DNA from: Micromonospora sp. DSM 45708
GTDB lineage: Bacteria; Actinomycetota; Actinomycetes; Mycobacteriales; Micromonosporaceae
Assembly: GCF_039566955.1 (NCBI RefSeq)
Contig: NZ_CP154796.1
Span: 2,294,001 to 2,358,000 of the forward strand
Length of the DNA stretch: 64,000 nt
Direction of reading: 5' to 3'
Shown: positions 44,210-53,283 of the stretch, one piece after another
Numbering within the stretch: position 1 is the first letter of the stretch
How the letters are laid out: every line of letters starts with the position of its first letter
Position numbers and translations under genes: made by a program
Notes under the pieces: generated by a model
Databases searched by the model: none
Told to the model about the DNA's origin: nothing
What the model saw: the letters and a program-made list of their open reading frames with translations, nothing else

Positions 44210-46327
44210 TCAGGGGGCGCCGGTGACCGCGGTGCCGGCCTTGGTGATCCGGTACGTGGTCCTCGCGCCGCTCCAGAAGTGGAAGGTGAGCGTGACGGTG
44301 CCGTCGTTCACCTCGGCGAAGAACTCCGGTTTCAGGATGATCGTGTCGGCGGTGTAGTCGGGCTGGAAGTGTCCCCAGAACTCCTTGAACGGCGTCCAGT
44401 TGGCCGGGCCGGCGGGGCTGCCGTCGGCGTAGGTGGCCTCCATGGTGGCGAGCTGGTCGCCCCGGAACCGGGTGGGAATGGTGAAGGAAGCGGTCGTGCC
44501 GGTGGCCGCGGTCTGGGTGGGCGGATCGGAGCTGATGACGTCGATCTTCCAGGGCACGCCCTGGGAGAAGCGGGCCTCGACGGTGGCGTCGACGCCGTAG
44601 GCCCGGTTGCCGACCAGGCGGGTCAGCGCCGTCGGCGTGAGCGTGACGGTGGTGCCGGTGACGGTGTAGTCGGCGCCGGCGGCCAGCGGGGTGTCGCCCT
44701 GCCAGAGACCGCGGAACGACAGGCCGTTGAGGTTGAGGGTGAGCGCCCGGCTGGGGATCGCGCCGGTGTGCGGCACGTACACCTGGTCGGCGGAGGCGGT
44801 GCCGGAGCGGCTGGTCCAGCTCGCCCTGATCATGTCGGCCACGCGCTGGTCACGCCAGCGCAGCGCGGTACGGTCGAGGAACTGCCCGGCGTCCCACAGC
44901 ATCGTGGTGAGGTTGCGGGTACGGGCGTGGTAGCCGACCGCTTCGAGGTACTTCAGGAACTCGCCCCGTTCGATGATGCCGGGTCGGGTGTGGTCCCAGG
45001 AGAGCAGCGCCCACTCGCCGATGAGGACCGGGATGCCGCGGGCGACGAACGTGTCGCGCAGCCGGTCGAACGTGCCGACCAGGTCCTGCTCCACGTTCGT
45101 GTCGTACCGGGTGCCGCCGGCGATGTTCACGCTGAACGGCCACCATCCGTAGAAGTGCACGGTGGCGGCGAGGTTGGGGTCGTGGAGTTGGGCGATGCCG
45201 GCGGACAGCGCGTCCAGCCGCGCTTGCTCGCCGCTGGTGTGCAGCGTGGGCAGGACCAGCAGCCGGGTGGCGTTGGCCCCGCCGGACGCGCGCACCAGGC
45301 GGACGAACTCGGCGTTGAGTTCCCGCGTCGCGATGTCACCCTGCTCGTCGGTGGTGCCGGCGAACTGCGGCTCGTTGATGCTCTCGAAGACCAGCTTCGG
45401 TGAGTGGTCGCGGAACGTGGCGGCGAGCTGCGTCCACAGTGCCCGGTACCGGTTCGTCACGCCGGCCCGGTCGGTGGGGTAGGTGTTGAGCCACTGCCAG
45501 GAGTCGTGATGGAGGTTGATCATCACGTAGAGGTCCTCGGCGAGCGCCCAGTCGACGATCTGGCGTACCCGGCCCAGCCAGGCCGCGTCGATGGTGTAGT
45601 CGGGTGCCGGGCCGTGGTGGTTGCTCCACGTGATCGGGAGCCGGATGCTGCGGTAGCCCTGCGACCGTACGTGGCGCAGGAGCGCCTGGGTGGTGAGCGG
45701 GTTGCCCCAGGCGGTCTCGTCGGGGATGGCGTCGAGCGTGTTGCCGAGGTTCCAGCCCGGTTGCATCGCGGCCACCGTGGCCATCGGGTTGCCGGCCGGA
45801 GGTGGTGTGGTCGGCGGCGTCGACGGGGAGGCCGTGGCGGTGGGCGACGGGCTCGTCGACGCGGTGGGCGACGGGCTGCCGGTCGGCGACGGCGTGCCGC
45901 CGGTGTCACCGGTGCAGGTGACGCCGTTGAGCGTGAAGCCGGCCGGCGCGGTGTTGGTGCCCGACCACGAGCCGTTGAAGCCGAACGACACGGTGCCGTC
46001 GGTCGGCACGGTGGCGTTCCAGGCGGCGTTCGTCGCGGTGACCTGGCCGCCGGACGCGGTGACCGTGGCGTTCCACGCCTGGGTGACCCGCTGCCCGGAC
46101 GGGAACGTCCAGGCCAGCCGCCAGCCGTCGACCGGGTCGCCGAGGTTGGTCACCTCGACCGCGGCGGTGAACCCGCCCGGCCACTGCGACGGCACCGCGT
46201 ACGACACGCGGCAGCCGCCGGCCGCCTGGGCGCTCACGGCCACCGTCGTCGACGCCACCAGCAGGGCCGCCACGGCACCGGCGATCAGACCGCCGCGGAG
46301 GCGGATGTCTCGGGTGCGCAGGGTCAT
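44210..46327 (-). CDS. Secreted CBM2-GH5 cellulase with C-terminal CBM_X2-like module
   Basis: A 705-residue secreted enzyme. Signal peptide ends near SAQA; CBM2 follows (CRVSYAVPSQWPGGFTAAVEVTN ... FTLNGVTCTG), then a Pro/Ser/Thr linker, a GH5 catalytic domain (GWNLGNTLDAI, acid/base Glu in VFESINEPQFAG, nucleophile Glu in VLIGEWALLSW) and a C-terminal region of which LTLNLNGLSFRGLWQGDTPLAAG... is X2-like. Endo-beta-1,4-glucanase activity is likely. ATG 46,327 lies after AAGGGAGAAC. Divergent from a LacI gene that probably regulates it. Confidence 0.93.
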   Translation of the reverse strand: MTLRTRDIRLRGGLIAGAVAALLVASTTVAVSAQAAGGCRVSYAVPSQWPGGFTAAVEVTNLGDPVDGWRLAWTFPSGQRVTQAWNATVTASGGQVTATNAAWNATVPTDGTVSFGFNGSWSGTNTAPAGFTLNGVTCTGDTGGTPSPTGSPSPTASTSPSPTATASPSTPPTTPPPAGNPMATVAAMQPGWNLGNTLDAIPDETAWGNPLTTQALLRHVRSQGYRSIRLPITWSNHHGPAPDYTIDAAWLGRVRQIVDWALAEDLYVMINLHHDSWQWLNTYPTDRAGVTNRYRALWTQLAATFRDHSPKLVFESINEPQFAGTTDEQGDIATRELNAEFVRLVRASGGANATRLLVLPTLHTSGEQARLDALSAGIAQLHDPNLAATVHFYGWWPFSVNIAGGTRYDTNVEQDLVGTFDRLRDTFVARGIPVLIGEWALLSWDHTRPGIIERGEFLKYLEAVGYHARTRNLTTMLWDAGQFLDRTALRWRDQRVADMIRASWTSRSGTASADQVYVPHTGAIPSRALTLNLNGLSFRGLWQGDTPLAAGADYTVTGTTVTLTPTALTRLVGNRAYGVDATVEARFSQGVPWKIDVISSDPPTQTAATGTTASFTIPTRFRGDQLATMEATYADGSPAGPANWTPFKEFWGHFQPDYTADTIILKPEFFAEVNDGTVTLTFHFWSGARTTYRITKAGTAVTGAP

Positions 46328-46533
46328 CGTGTTCTCCCTTGCCGTTGTCCGTCCGTGCGCGGCCGGTGGCCCACCGGGACCACCGGTTTCCGGACGTGTG
46401 GAGGGCGCGCGACGGCGGGGCCGGGGGCCACCCGGCCACCGCAACGATCGCGTGCAGGAGTGCTTCTCGCGGACGCTGCCCTCTGCCTCCGCCGATCGCC
46501 GCGGAATCACCGCGGCAGTGACTTTCCGGCTCC

Positions 46534-46545
46534 CTGGAAAGTTTC
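46534..46545. promoter_or_regulatory. Candidate LacI operator 1
   Basis: CTGGAAAGTTTC, containing the near-palindromic core GAAAGTTTC. An almost exact inverted copy lies 120 bp away, nearer the lacI gene. Confidence 0.45.
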
Positions 46546-46665
46546 GAAGCGAACGCTACGCTTTTCTTCGATGTTGGTCAATGAATAGGCGGCTGTGGCA
46601 CCGCTGCCCCGCGTCACGTCGCGGGTCACGGGGAATCCGACCCGGAAACCGTGCGGAGCCGGACA

Positions 46666-46677
46666 GAAAGTTTCCAG
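46666..46677. promoter_or_regulatory. Candidate LacI operator 2
   Basis: GAAAGTTTCCAG, the inverted copy of element 1 with one base different. Located 120 bp upstream of the LacI start, suggesting autoregulation as well as control of the cellulase. Confidence 0.45.
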
Positions 46678-46796
46678 GCCGCCGGTGCGTGCCGGCGACG
46701 ATCGGGGTGGCCCGACACGCATGGACGGACGGCTATCCTTGGGCCGGGCAGGGGCGGCCACCCGGACGGGCGGGGCCGGCGGGGGAGGGAGCCAGC

Positions 46797-47852
46797 TTGT
46801 CGCACGCCGAGCCGGACGAGCCGGTCATCGGGCCGGCCGACGCCGCAGGGGCTCCGGCCCGACCGGTCACGATCTCCTACATCGCGGAGACCGCCGGCGT
46901 GTCGATTCCGACCGTGTCGAAGGTCATCAACGGCCGGACCGGCGTGGCCTCCGACACGCGTGCCCGGGTCGAGGCGCTGATCAACCGGTACGGCTACCGC
47001 AGGCCCCCGTCGTCCACCCGCAGCAACCTGGTGGAGCTCGTCTTCGACCAGCTCGAACACATGTGGGGCGTCGAGGTCATCCGCGGCGTCGAACAGGTGG
47101 CCCGCGAGCACCGGGTGGGCGTGGTGCTGACCGAGTTCGGGCCGGAGCGCGGCGGCGTCCGCTACTGGATCGACGACACGCTCGCCCGCCGCCCGGACTG
47201 CGTCGTCTCCGTCGCGCAGTTGTCGGGCGAGCAACGCGGCCAGTTGCGGGCGCGCGGCATCCCGTTCGTGGTCTTCGATCCCACCGGCGAGTTGCCCGAC
47301 GGCGTGCCCTTCGTCGGGTCGACCAACTGGGCGGGCGGTCGATCGGCCACCGGGCACCTGGTCCGGTTGGGGCATCGCCGGATCGCGATGATCGGCGGCC
47401 GGGACCGGATCCTCTGCTGCCGCGCGCGGTTCGACGGCTACCGCTCGACGATGGAAGCCGCCCACCTGCCGGTCGACGCCGACCTGGTGGCACGCGCCGA
47501 CCTGACCGCGGAGGGCGGGCGGGCCGCCGCGCTGCGCCTGCTCGACCGGCCGCAACGCCCGACCGCGGTGTTCGCCGGCAACGACCTCCAGGCGGTCGGC
47601 GTCTACCGGGCCGCGCGGGAACTCGGCCTGCGGATCCCGGCCGACCTGAGCGTGGTCGGCTTCGACGACCTGCCGATCGCCGCGCTGCTGGACCCACCAC
47701 TGACCACCGTGCGCCAGCCGCTCGCCGAGATGGCCGTGGCCGCGACCGAGCTGGCGCTCGCGCTCGGACGCGGCGAGCGGACGCCGCGGACCGGTCTGGA
47801 GCTGGCGACCAGCCTGACGCTCCGGAACAGCACCGCCGCGCCGCCCCGGTGA
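46797..47852 (+). CDS. LacI family transcriptional regulator
   Basis: About 351 residues. HTH near residue 25 (TISYIAETAGVSIPTVSKVINGRTGVASDTRARVEALINRYGYR) and a periplasmic-binding-type effector domain (TAVFAGNDLQAVGVYRAARELGLRIPADLSVVGFDDLP). The start is read as TTG 46,797 because GGGGGAGGGAG lies just upstream and there is no ATG/GTG in frame between it and the HTH that fits better. Likely sugar-responsive repressor of the divergent cellulase gene. Confidence 0.9.
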   Translation: MSHAEPDEPVIGPADAAGAPARPVTISYIAETAGVSIPTVSKVINGRTGVASDTRARVEALINRYGYRRPPSSTRSNLVELVFDQLEHMWGVEVIRGVEQVAREHRVGVVLTEFGPERGGVRYWIDDTLARRPDCVVSVAQLSGEQRGQLRARGIPFVVFDPTGELPDGVPFVGSTNWAGGRSATGHLVRLGHRRIAMIGGRDRILCCRARFDGYRSTMEAAHLPVDADLVARADLTAEGGRAAALRLLDRPQRPTAVFAGNDLQAVGVYRAARELGLRIPADLSVVGFDDLPIAALLDPPLTTVRQPLAEMAVAATELALALGRGERTPRTGLELATSLTLRNSTAAPPR

Positions 47853-47894
47853 GAGCCGCCGGCGGGGCGACGGAACCCGCATCGATCGACTACC

Positions 47895-49571
47895 GTGAGC
47901 AAAATGGCGGTGAATCACGGGAACGAGCCGTGGCCCGCCCGCATCCGTGGCCCGCACGGCGAGGTCCTCGGCGCCGGTCTGGCCGTCGACGACCGGCACG
48001 TGCTGACCTGCGCCCATGTCATCGCCGGGGGTGACGGCGCGGCCGACCCGCCCGCCGGTCCGGTCGACGTCGACCTCGTCGGCCAGCCCGGCGCCCCGAC
48101 CACGTCGGCACGCGTCCTGCCCGACTGCTGGGTCCCACCGACCGTCGACGGGCGCGGTGACCTCGCGCTGCTGGAGCTGGCGACGCCGCTGCCGCACGGC
48201 CCGTTCGCGCCGCTGCGCCGGCTGCGGTCCTGGGGCCGTCGCGTGGTGATCTGCGGTTACCCGCAGACGCTGGAGCAGGGCGCCTACGTGCGGGCCCGGC
48301 TCCGCGGTCGCTCCGGAGCCGGCCGGGAACGGGTCCAGATGGACTCCCCGGCCACCGGGCCCCAGGTCGTCCAGGGGTTCAGCGGCGCCGCCGTGGTCGA
48401 CGAGGTCACCGGGCACGTCGTCGGCATGGTGGTCAGCACCTACGACGACGCCGAGGGCGGTCGGGAGGCCGTCGCGGTCGGCGCGCCGGCCAGCGGCCTG
48501 TCCTGGATGATCCCGGTCGAGACGATCGTGCACCACCTGCCGTCCCTCCGCGACCGGGTGTCCGGGGAGCCCTCGGTGGACCTCGACTTCCTGCTGCCCG
48601 ACCCGACCCCGGTGGACCCGTCGACCGCCCGCCGCATCGCCGACTTCTTCGGCCACCGGCTGCCGGCCAACGTGCTGGTCATGGTGACCGTCCATCCGGG
48701 TTCCGGCGCCGCCGCGGCGGTGCGTCGGGCGGCCGTCCGGTCCAGCCGGGAGTTCCGGCCGTCCGGCGGCCCGGCGGCCGGGCCGGACGACGACATCGCC
48801 GCGCCGCCGATCGGCAGCATCGACCTGGCCGTGGACGCGGCGGGCCGGAGCACCGGAGACCTGTCCCAGCGGATCGCCGACTGGTCCGGCCCGGCCGGTG
48901 GCGCGCCCGCCGGGCCACGCCCCGACGACGCGGAACCACCCCCGCGCGCGCTGATCATCAACAACATCGACGCCGCCGCCGAGCCGGAGAAGCTGCTCAC
49001 CGAGGTGGTGCTGCCCCTGGTCGACCAGGCGCCCGCGCGTGACCTGCGGATGCTGCTGACCTTCCGCGGCGAGTCGGTCCCGCTGCGGACCGCCCTGCTG
49101 GCGCACCGCGTCGCCGCGCTCCGGTCCACCGAGGACGCCGCCCGCGCCGCGTACCGGGTGGTCGCGCCGCTGGTCGCCGACGCCCCGCCGGTCCCGGCCC
49201 GGGCGATCCGGCTGCGGGTCCGTCTCACCGCGCTGCGGGCCGCGGCCTCCCAGGGCGACGCGTCACTTCCCGGCCGGCTCGCCGACACCGAGCGGACGAC
49301 CGACCGGGCGTTGCGTGAGGCCGAGTCGGTGCGGCAGCGGCTGGTGGCGATGCGGGACCACTGGGCGGAGCTGCGGGGGCGGCTCGACGCGTTCCTCGCC
49401 ATGGCGGTGCGCCACGGGCTCTCCGAGGATCCCGGCCTCGGCCCCGGCCAGCGCCGGGCGCACGGGTTGTTCGTCGACGGTCCGTGCGACCTGGCGGCGG
49501 CCGAGGCGGCGGTCCGGGAGTACGGCGAGGCGCTGCTGGGCCGCATCGAGGCCGGCCGGGGTGCGGCGTGA
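47895..49571 (+). CDS. Trypsin-like serine protease with coiled-coil C-terminus (first gene of six-gene operon)
   Basis: A 558-residue cytoplasmic-looking protein without signal peptide. Residues ~10-215 form a trypsin-like domain with catalytic His in VLTCAHVI, Asp in GRGDLALLEL and Ser in VQGFSGAAVVD. The middle region (STARRIADFFGHRLPANVLVMVTVHPGSG ... LIINNID) looks like an alpha/beta domain and the end is helical/coiled coil. Intracellular trypsin-like modules are typical of effector-associated or trypco systems rather than digestion. GTG 47,895 or ATG 47,904 may be the start. The stop overlaps the kinase start (GTGA). Confidence 0.85.
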   Translation: MSKMAVNHGNEPWPARIRGPHGEVLGAGLAVDDRHVLTCAHVIAGGDGAADPPAGPVDVDLVGQPGAPTTSARVLPDCWVPPTVDGRGDLALLELATPLPHGPFAPLRRLRSWGRRVVICGYPQTLEQGAYVRARLRGRSGAGRERVQMDSPATGPQVVQGFSGAAVVDEVTGHVVGMVVSTYDDAEGGREAVAVGAPASGLSWMIPVETIVHHLPSLRDRVSGEPSVDLDFLLPDPTPVDPSTARRIADFFGHRLPANVLVMVTVHPGSGAAAAVRRAAVRSSREFRPSGGPAAGPDDDIAAPPIGSIDLAVDAAGRSTGDLSQRIADWSGPAGGAPAGPRPDDAEPPPRALIINNIDAAAEPEKLLTEVVLPLVDQAPARDLRMLLTFRGESVPLRTALLAHRVAALRSTEDAARAAYRVVAPLVADAPPVPARAIRLRVRLTALRAAASQGDASLPGRLADTERTTDRALREAESVRQRLVAMRDHWAELRGRLDAFLAMAVRHGLSEDPGLGPGQRRAHGLFVDGPCDLAAAEAAVREYGEALLGRIEAGRGAA

Positions 49572-51802
49572 GCCGGTGCACCCGGACCCCGGGCTGCCCG
49601 GGAACGGTGCTGCCGGACCTCGGCTACTGCGACGTCTGCGGGCTGGCCCCCGAGCCGGAGGCGCCGCCGGACCCGACGGTCGCCGGTCCGGCGGTCACGG
49701 TGCCCCGGCGCTCGACCCCGGGGGACAGCTGGACCGTGGCCGGTCTCGTGTCCCTGCCGGTCCTGACGTTCTCCTCCGACGCCACGGCCGGCGCGCCGCC
49801 CCGGGTGCCGGACGCGGCACGGTTCTGCCGCAACGGCCACCCGGTGGGCCGCAGCCGGGGCGGCCGGCCCGGCCTCGACCACGGGTTCTGCCCGCACTGC
49901 CGGGCGTCGTTCACCTTCGTCCCCGGCCTGTCCGCCGGGGACGTCGTGGCGGGCCGTTACGAGGTGCTGCGCTACCTGGCGCGGGGCGGCCAGGGCTGGG
50001 TCTACCTGGCCCGGGACGCCCACCAGGATCACATCGAGGTGGCCCTGAAGGGCGTGCTGCACGCCGACGACGAGCGGGCCCTCGCCGCCGCGGTCCAGGA
50101 GCGACAGTTCCTCAACTCACTGGACCACCCCAACATCGTGCGCAGCATCGACTTCGCCACCCACGACGATCCGGTCGCCGGGCCCACCGGCTACATCGTG
50201 ATGGACTACCTCGACGGCATGTCGCTGCGCAAGCTGCTGGTCGCCGCCGCGGACCCCCGGCAACCCGACGTCACGCTGCCGCTGGACCACATCCTCGCCT
50301 ACGGCCACGAGATCCTGGCCGCCCTGGACTACCTGCACCGGCGAGGGCTGCTCTACACCGACATGAAGCCGGACAACGTGATGCGCACCGCGGACCGCGT
50401 CAAGGTGATCGACCTGGGCGGGGTCCGGCGCGACGACGGCGGCGCGGCCGGGCTCGTCGGCTCGCCCGACTTCCTGGTCAGCGTGGCGGAACTCCAGACC
50501 CGGGGCGCGACCGTACGCTCCGACCTGTTCGCGCTCGGCCGGACGCTGGCCCAGTTGTTCGAGCACCGCACGCCCGGGCCGGACACCCCGGGCGCGGCGC
50601 CCGACGCACTGGGGGTCGAGTCGTTCGAGCGGCTCGTCGCGCGGGCCACCCACCCGGACTGGACCCGGCGGTTCGCCACCGCCGTCGAGATGTCCGAGCA
50701 GCTCCTGGGCGTGCTGCGGGAGATTATGGCGGGCGCGCCGGACCGGCGACAGGCCGAGCCGGTCTCGCTGTTCCGACCCTCCGCCCGGCTGCTCGACGCG
50801 GGCCTCGGGCTGGTGCCTCCGCTGCACACCTGGACGGGCGGGCACGACAGCGCGGTGCTCGACGACGGCCGTCCCGCCGCCACCGTGGTGGCGCGCGGCC
50901 TGCCGGCGCCCCGGCCCGACCCGGACGACCCGGCCGTCGACGAGTTGGGCGCCGTGGAGGCGCCGGACGCGCAGAGTCTGCTCAACAAGCTCGCCACGGT
51001 GCCGCACGCGTCGGTGGAGGTCGAGCTGAGCCGCTGTCGGGCGTACCTCGACCTGGCCGATCCGTCGGCGGCTCACGCCGCGCTGGCCGCCGCCGTGACG
51101 ATCCTCGGCGCCCGGGCGGGCACGGACTGGCGGATCGCCTGGCACCAGGGGCTGCTGGCGCTCGCCGCCGACCGGATCGACGAGGCCGCCCGACAGTTCG
51201 ACGCCGTCTACGCCGACATCCCGGGCGAGATCGCCCCGAAGCTCGCGCTCGGCTACTGCGCCGAACGGCGCGGCCAGGCCGGGCCGGCGGCCCGCTACTA
51301 CGCCGCGGTCTGGCGGCGTGACCCGTTCCAGGCCAGCGCCGCCTTCGGGCTGGCCCGGCTCCGGCTGGCGGTGACCGACCGCGCCGGTGCCGTGGCCCTG
51401 CTCGACGAGGTCCCCGCGTTGTCCCGACACCACGACGCGGCCCGGATCGCGGCGGTGCGGGTGCTCGCGTCCCGGCTGCCCGGCGGGCCGCCCACCGCCG
51501 CCGAGCTGAACCAGGCCGTGGACCGGCTGGCGTCGGTGCACCTCGACGGCGGGGAAGGGCACGGCGAGTCGCGCGACCGGCTGACCGCGGCGATCCGGGA
51601 GGCGGCGCTGGACCTGATCCGGTCCGGCGGCGCGGCCGGCCTGGCCGGGGGTGCGGTGTGGGGCGAGCCACCGACCGAGCGGACCGTGCGGGACCTGCTG
51701 GGCGGGTCCTACCGGGTCCTCGCCCAGCAGGCCCACCGCGTCGAGGACCACAACGTGCTGATCGACCGGGCGAACGCCGTCCGGCCCCGGACCCGATGGT
51801 GA
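49568..51802 (+). CDS. PknG-like Ser/Thr protein kinase with N-terminal zinc ribbon and C-terminal TPR region
   Basis: A 744-residue kinase. The N-terminus has a C4 pattern (CTRTPGCPGTVLPDLGYCDVCG) and a second C-x-NGH ... CPHC ribbon, like the rubredoxin part of PknG. Kinase domain ~125-390: glycine loop LARGGQGWVYLA, catalytic Lys in VALKGVL, Glu in VQERQFLN, HRD equivalent LLYTDMKPDNVM, DFG equivalent IDLGG. These substitutions match PknG. C-terminal half is TPR-like. No transmembrane segment. It is coupled to the protease and vWA genes and probably phosphorylates system partners. Confidence 0.9.
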   Translation: MSRCTRTPGCPGTVLPDLGYCDVCGLAPEPEAPPDPTVAGPAVTVPRRSTPGDSWTVAGLVSLPVLTFSSDATAGAPPRVPDAARFCRNGHPVGRSRGGRPGLDHGFCPHCRASFTFVPGLSAGDVVAGRYEVLRYLARGGQGWVYLARDAHQDHIEVALKGVLHADDERALAAAVQERQFLNSLDHPNIVRSIDFATHDDPVAGPTGYIVMDYLDGMSLRKLLVAAADPRQPDVTLPLDHILAYGHEILAALDYLHRRGLLYTDMKPDNVMRTADRVKVIDLGGVRRDDGGAAGLVGSPDFLVSVAELQTRGATVRSDLFALGRTLAQLFEHRTPGPDTPGAAPDALGVESFERLVARATHPDWTRRFATAVEMSEQLLGVLREIMAGAPDRRQAEPVSLFRPSARLLDAGLGLVPPLHTWTGGHDSAVLDDGRPAATVVARGLPAPRPDPDDPAVDELGAVEAPDAQSLLNKLATVPHASVEVELSRCRAYLDLADPSAAHAALAAAVTILGARAGTDWRIAWHQGLLALAADRIDEAARQFDAVYADIPGEIAPKLALGYCAERRGQAGPAARYYAAVWRRDPFQASAAFGLARLRLAVTDRAGAVALLDEVPALSRHHDAARIAAVRVLASRLPGGPPTAAELNQAVDRLASVHLDGGEGHGESRDRLTAAIREAALDLIRSGGAAGLAGGAVWGEPPTERTVRDLLGGSYRVLAQQAHRVEDHNVLIDRANAVRPRTRW

Positions 51803-53283
51803 CCGACCGACCTGAACGGAGCGTGGCACGGGTGGACACCGGCATCGAGTTCAGCCTGGAGGTCAACCAGAACCGGTACCTGCCGGCCGGCGGCACGCAG
51901 ATGCACGCCATCGTCTCGGTCACCGGGCAGTGGGCGACCGGCGACGACGGGCGACCGGTCCGGCCCGAGCCACCGCGGCTGGCCGAGGTGCTGGTGATCG
52001 ACTGCTCCGGGTCGATGGCCGACCCGCCGACCAAGATCGCGGCGGCGCGACGGGCCACCGCCGCGGCGATCGACGTGCTGCCCGACGGCGTGCGGTTCGC
52101 CGTGGTCGAGGGCACCCACCAGGCACGCGTGGTCTATCCGCCGGAGCCGGGGCTGGTCACCGCGTCGGCGCAGACCCGGCAGCGGGCCAAGGCCGTGGTC
52201 GCCCGGCTCGCCGCCGCCGGTGGCACGGCGATGGGCAGCTGGTTGGCGGCGGCGCGGGACCTGCTGCCCCGGCAGCCGTCGATGATCTGTCACACGCTGC
52301 TGCTCACCGACGGCATCAACCAGCACGAGACCGAGGCGGAACTCGACCGGGTGCTGCGGACCTGCGCCGGCCGCTTCACCTGCGACGCGCTGGGCGTCGG
52401 GGACGGATGGCGCCCCCGGGACCTGCTGCGGATCGCCGCCGCGCTGAGCGGCACCGCCGAGGCGGTGCGCCGCCCGGCCGAGCTGGAGGCGGGCTTCCGG
52501 GAGACGATCCGCGCCGCGACGGCCAAGCTCCAGCCCGCCGTGCGGATCCGCGTGCGGACGCTGCCGTACGCCCGGGTGGCGTTCGTCAAGCAGGCCCGGC
52601 CGGCCGTCATGGACCTCACCGAGTACGCGGAACGCGTCGACGACCGGACGGTGGAGTTCGCCGCCGGAGCGTGGGGCGTCGAGCGCCGGGAGTACCACCT
52701 CTGCCTCGACGTGACGGCGCCGGACGCGGTGCTGGACCAGGACCGGCTGGCCGCCCGGGTGGACCTGATGGTCGACGGGGAGCCGCGCACCGCGCCGGCG
52801 ACCGTGCTGGTGAACTGGACCGACGACCTGGTCAAGTCCGCCCGACTGGACCCCGGCGTCTCCCAGGTGACCGGGCAGGAGCAGGTGCGCCACGCCATCG
52901 ACGCCGGCTGCGACGCGTACGACCGGGGCGATCTGACCGGGGCGCACGCGCAGTGGGCCCGGGCGGTCGAACTGGCGACGGCCACGCGCGACGAGGCGGC
53001 GTTGGAGCAACTGCGTTACCTCGTCGAGATCGAGCCCGACGGTGTGGTCCGGCTCAGGCCGAATCTCAGCCGCACCGACGTGATCGTCAGCTCCGTCATG
53101 TCCAGCCAGGTCGTGCCCGGCGGTGACCCGCCCGCGCCGTCGGTGCCGCCCGGGCCGCGGCGGGTGGACGCGGACCGGCTCTGCGGCAACTGCGGCTGGT
53201 GGTCACCGTCGGACGCGACCTTCTGCGAGCGGTGCAGCCACGACCTGGACGACAGGGGTCCGGTCGGGCGGGCGGAGGCGTGA
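51799..53283 (+). CDS. vWA domain protein with C-terminal zinc ribbon
   Basis: A 494-residue protein. The vWA domain has a complete MIDAS start (VLVIDCSGSMADPP), Thr in GGTAMGSWL and Asp in LLLTDGINQHETEAEL. The C-terminus carries a zinc ribbon (LCGNCGWWSPSDATFCERCSHDL), so both this protein and the kinase hold ribbons. GTG start overlaps the kinase stop. It likely works as the ligand- or partner-binding subunit of the system. Confidence 0.88.
   Translation: MTDRPERSVARVDTGIEFSLEVNQNRYLPAGGTQMHAIVSVTGQWATGDDGRPVRPEPPRLAEVLVIDCSGSMADPPTKIAAARRATAAAIDVLPDGVRFAVVEGTHQARVVYPPEPGLVTASAQTRQRAKAVVARLAAAGGTAMGSWLAAARDLLPRQPSMICHTLLLTDGINQHETEAELDRVLRTCAGRFTCDALGVGDGWRPRDLLRIAAALSGTAEAVRRPAELEAGFRETIRAATAKLQPAVRIRVRTLPYARVAFVKQARPAVMDLTEYAERVDDRTVEFAAGAWGVERREYHLCLDVTAPDAVLDQDRLAARVDLMVDGEPRTAPATVLVNWTDDLVKSARLDPGVSQVTGQEQVRHAIDAGCDAYDRGDLTGAHAQWARAVELATATRDEAALEQLRYLVEIEPDGVVRLRPNLSRTDVIVSSVMSSQVVPGGDPPAPSVPPGPRRVDADRLCGNCGWWSPSDATFCERCSHDLDDRGPVGRAEA

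Larger units (their letters stand above)
46328..46796. other. Divergent regulatory region, GH5 cellulase / LacI gene
   Basis: About 470 bp with no gene; both flanking starts point outward. It contains two inverted copies of a GAAAGTTTCC-type element and an AT-rich patch (46,545-46,595) fit for promoters. Confidence 0.6.

Noticed and set aside
49315..51321. A 668-codon plus-strand frame overlapping the kinase
   Set aside because: Out of phase with the PknG-like kinase and made of Arg/Pro/Gly-rich sequence; the kinase frame has all catalytic motifs.
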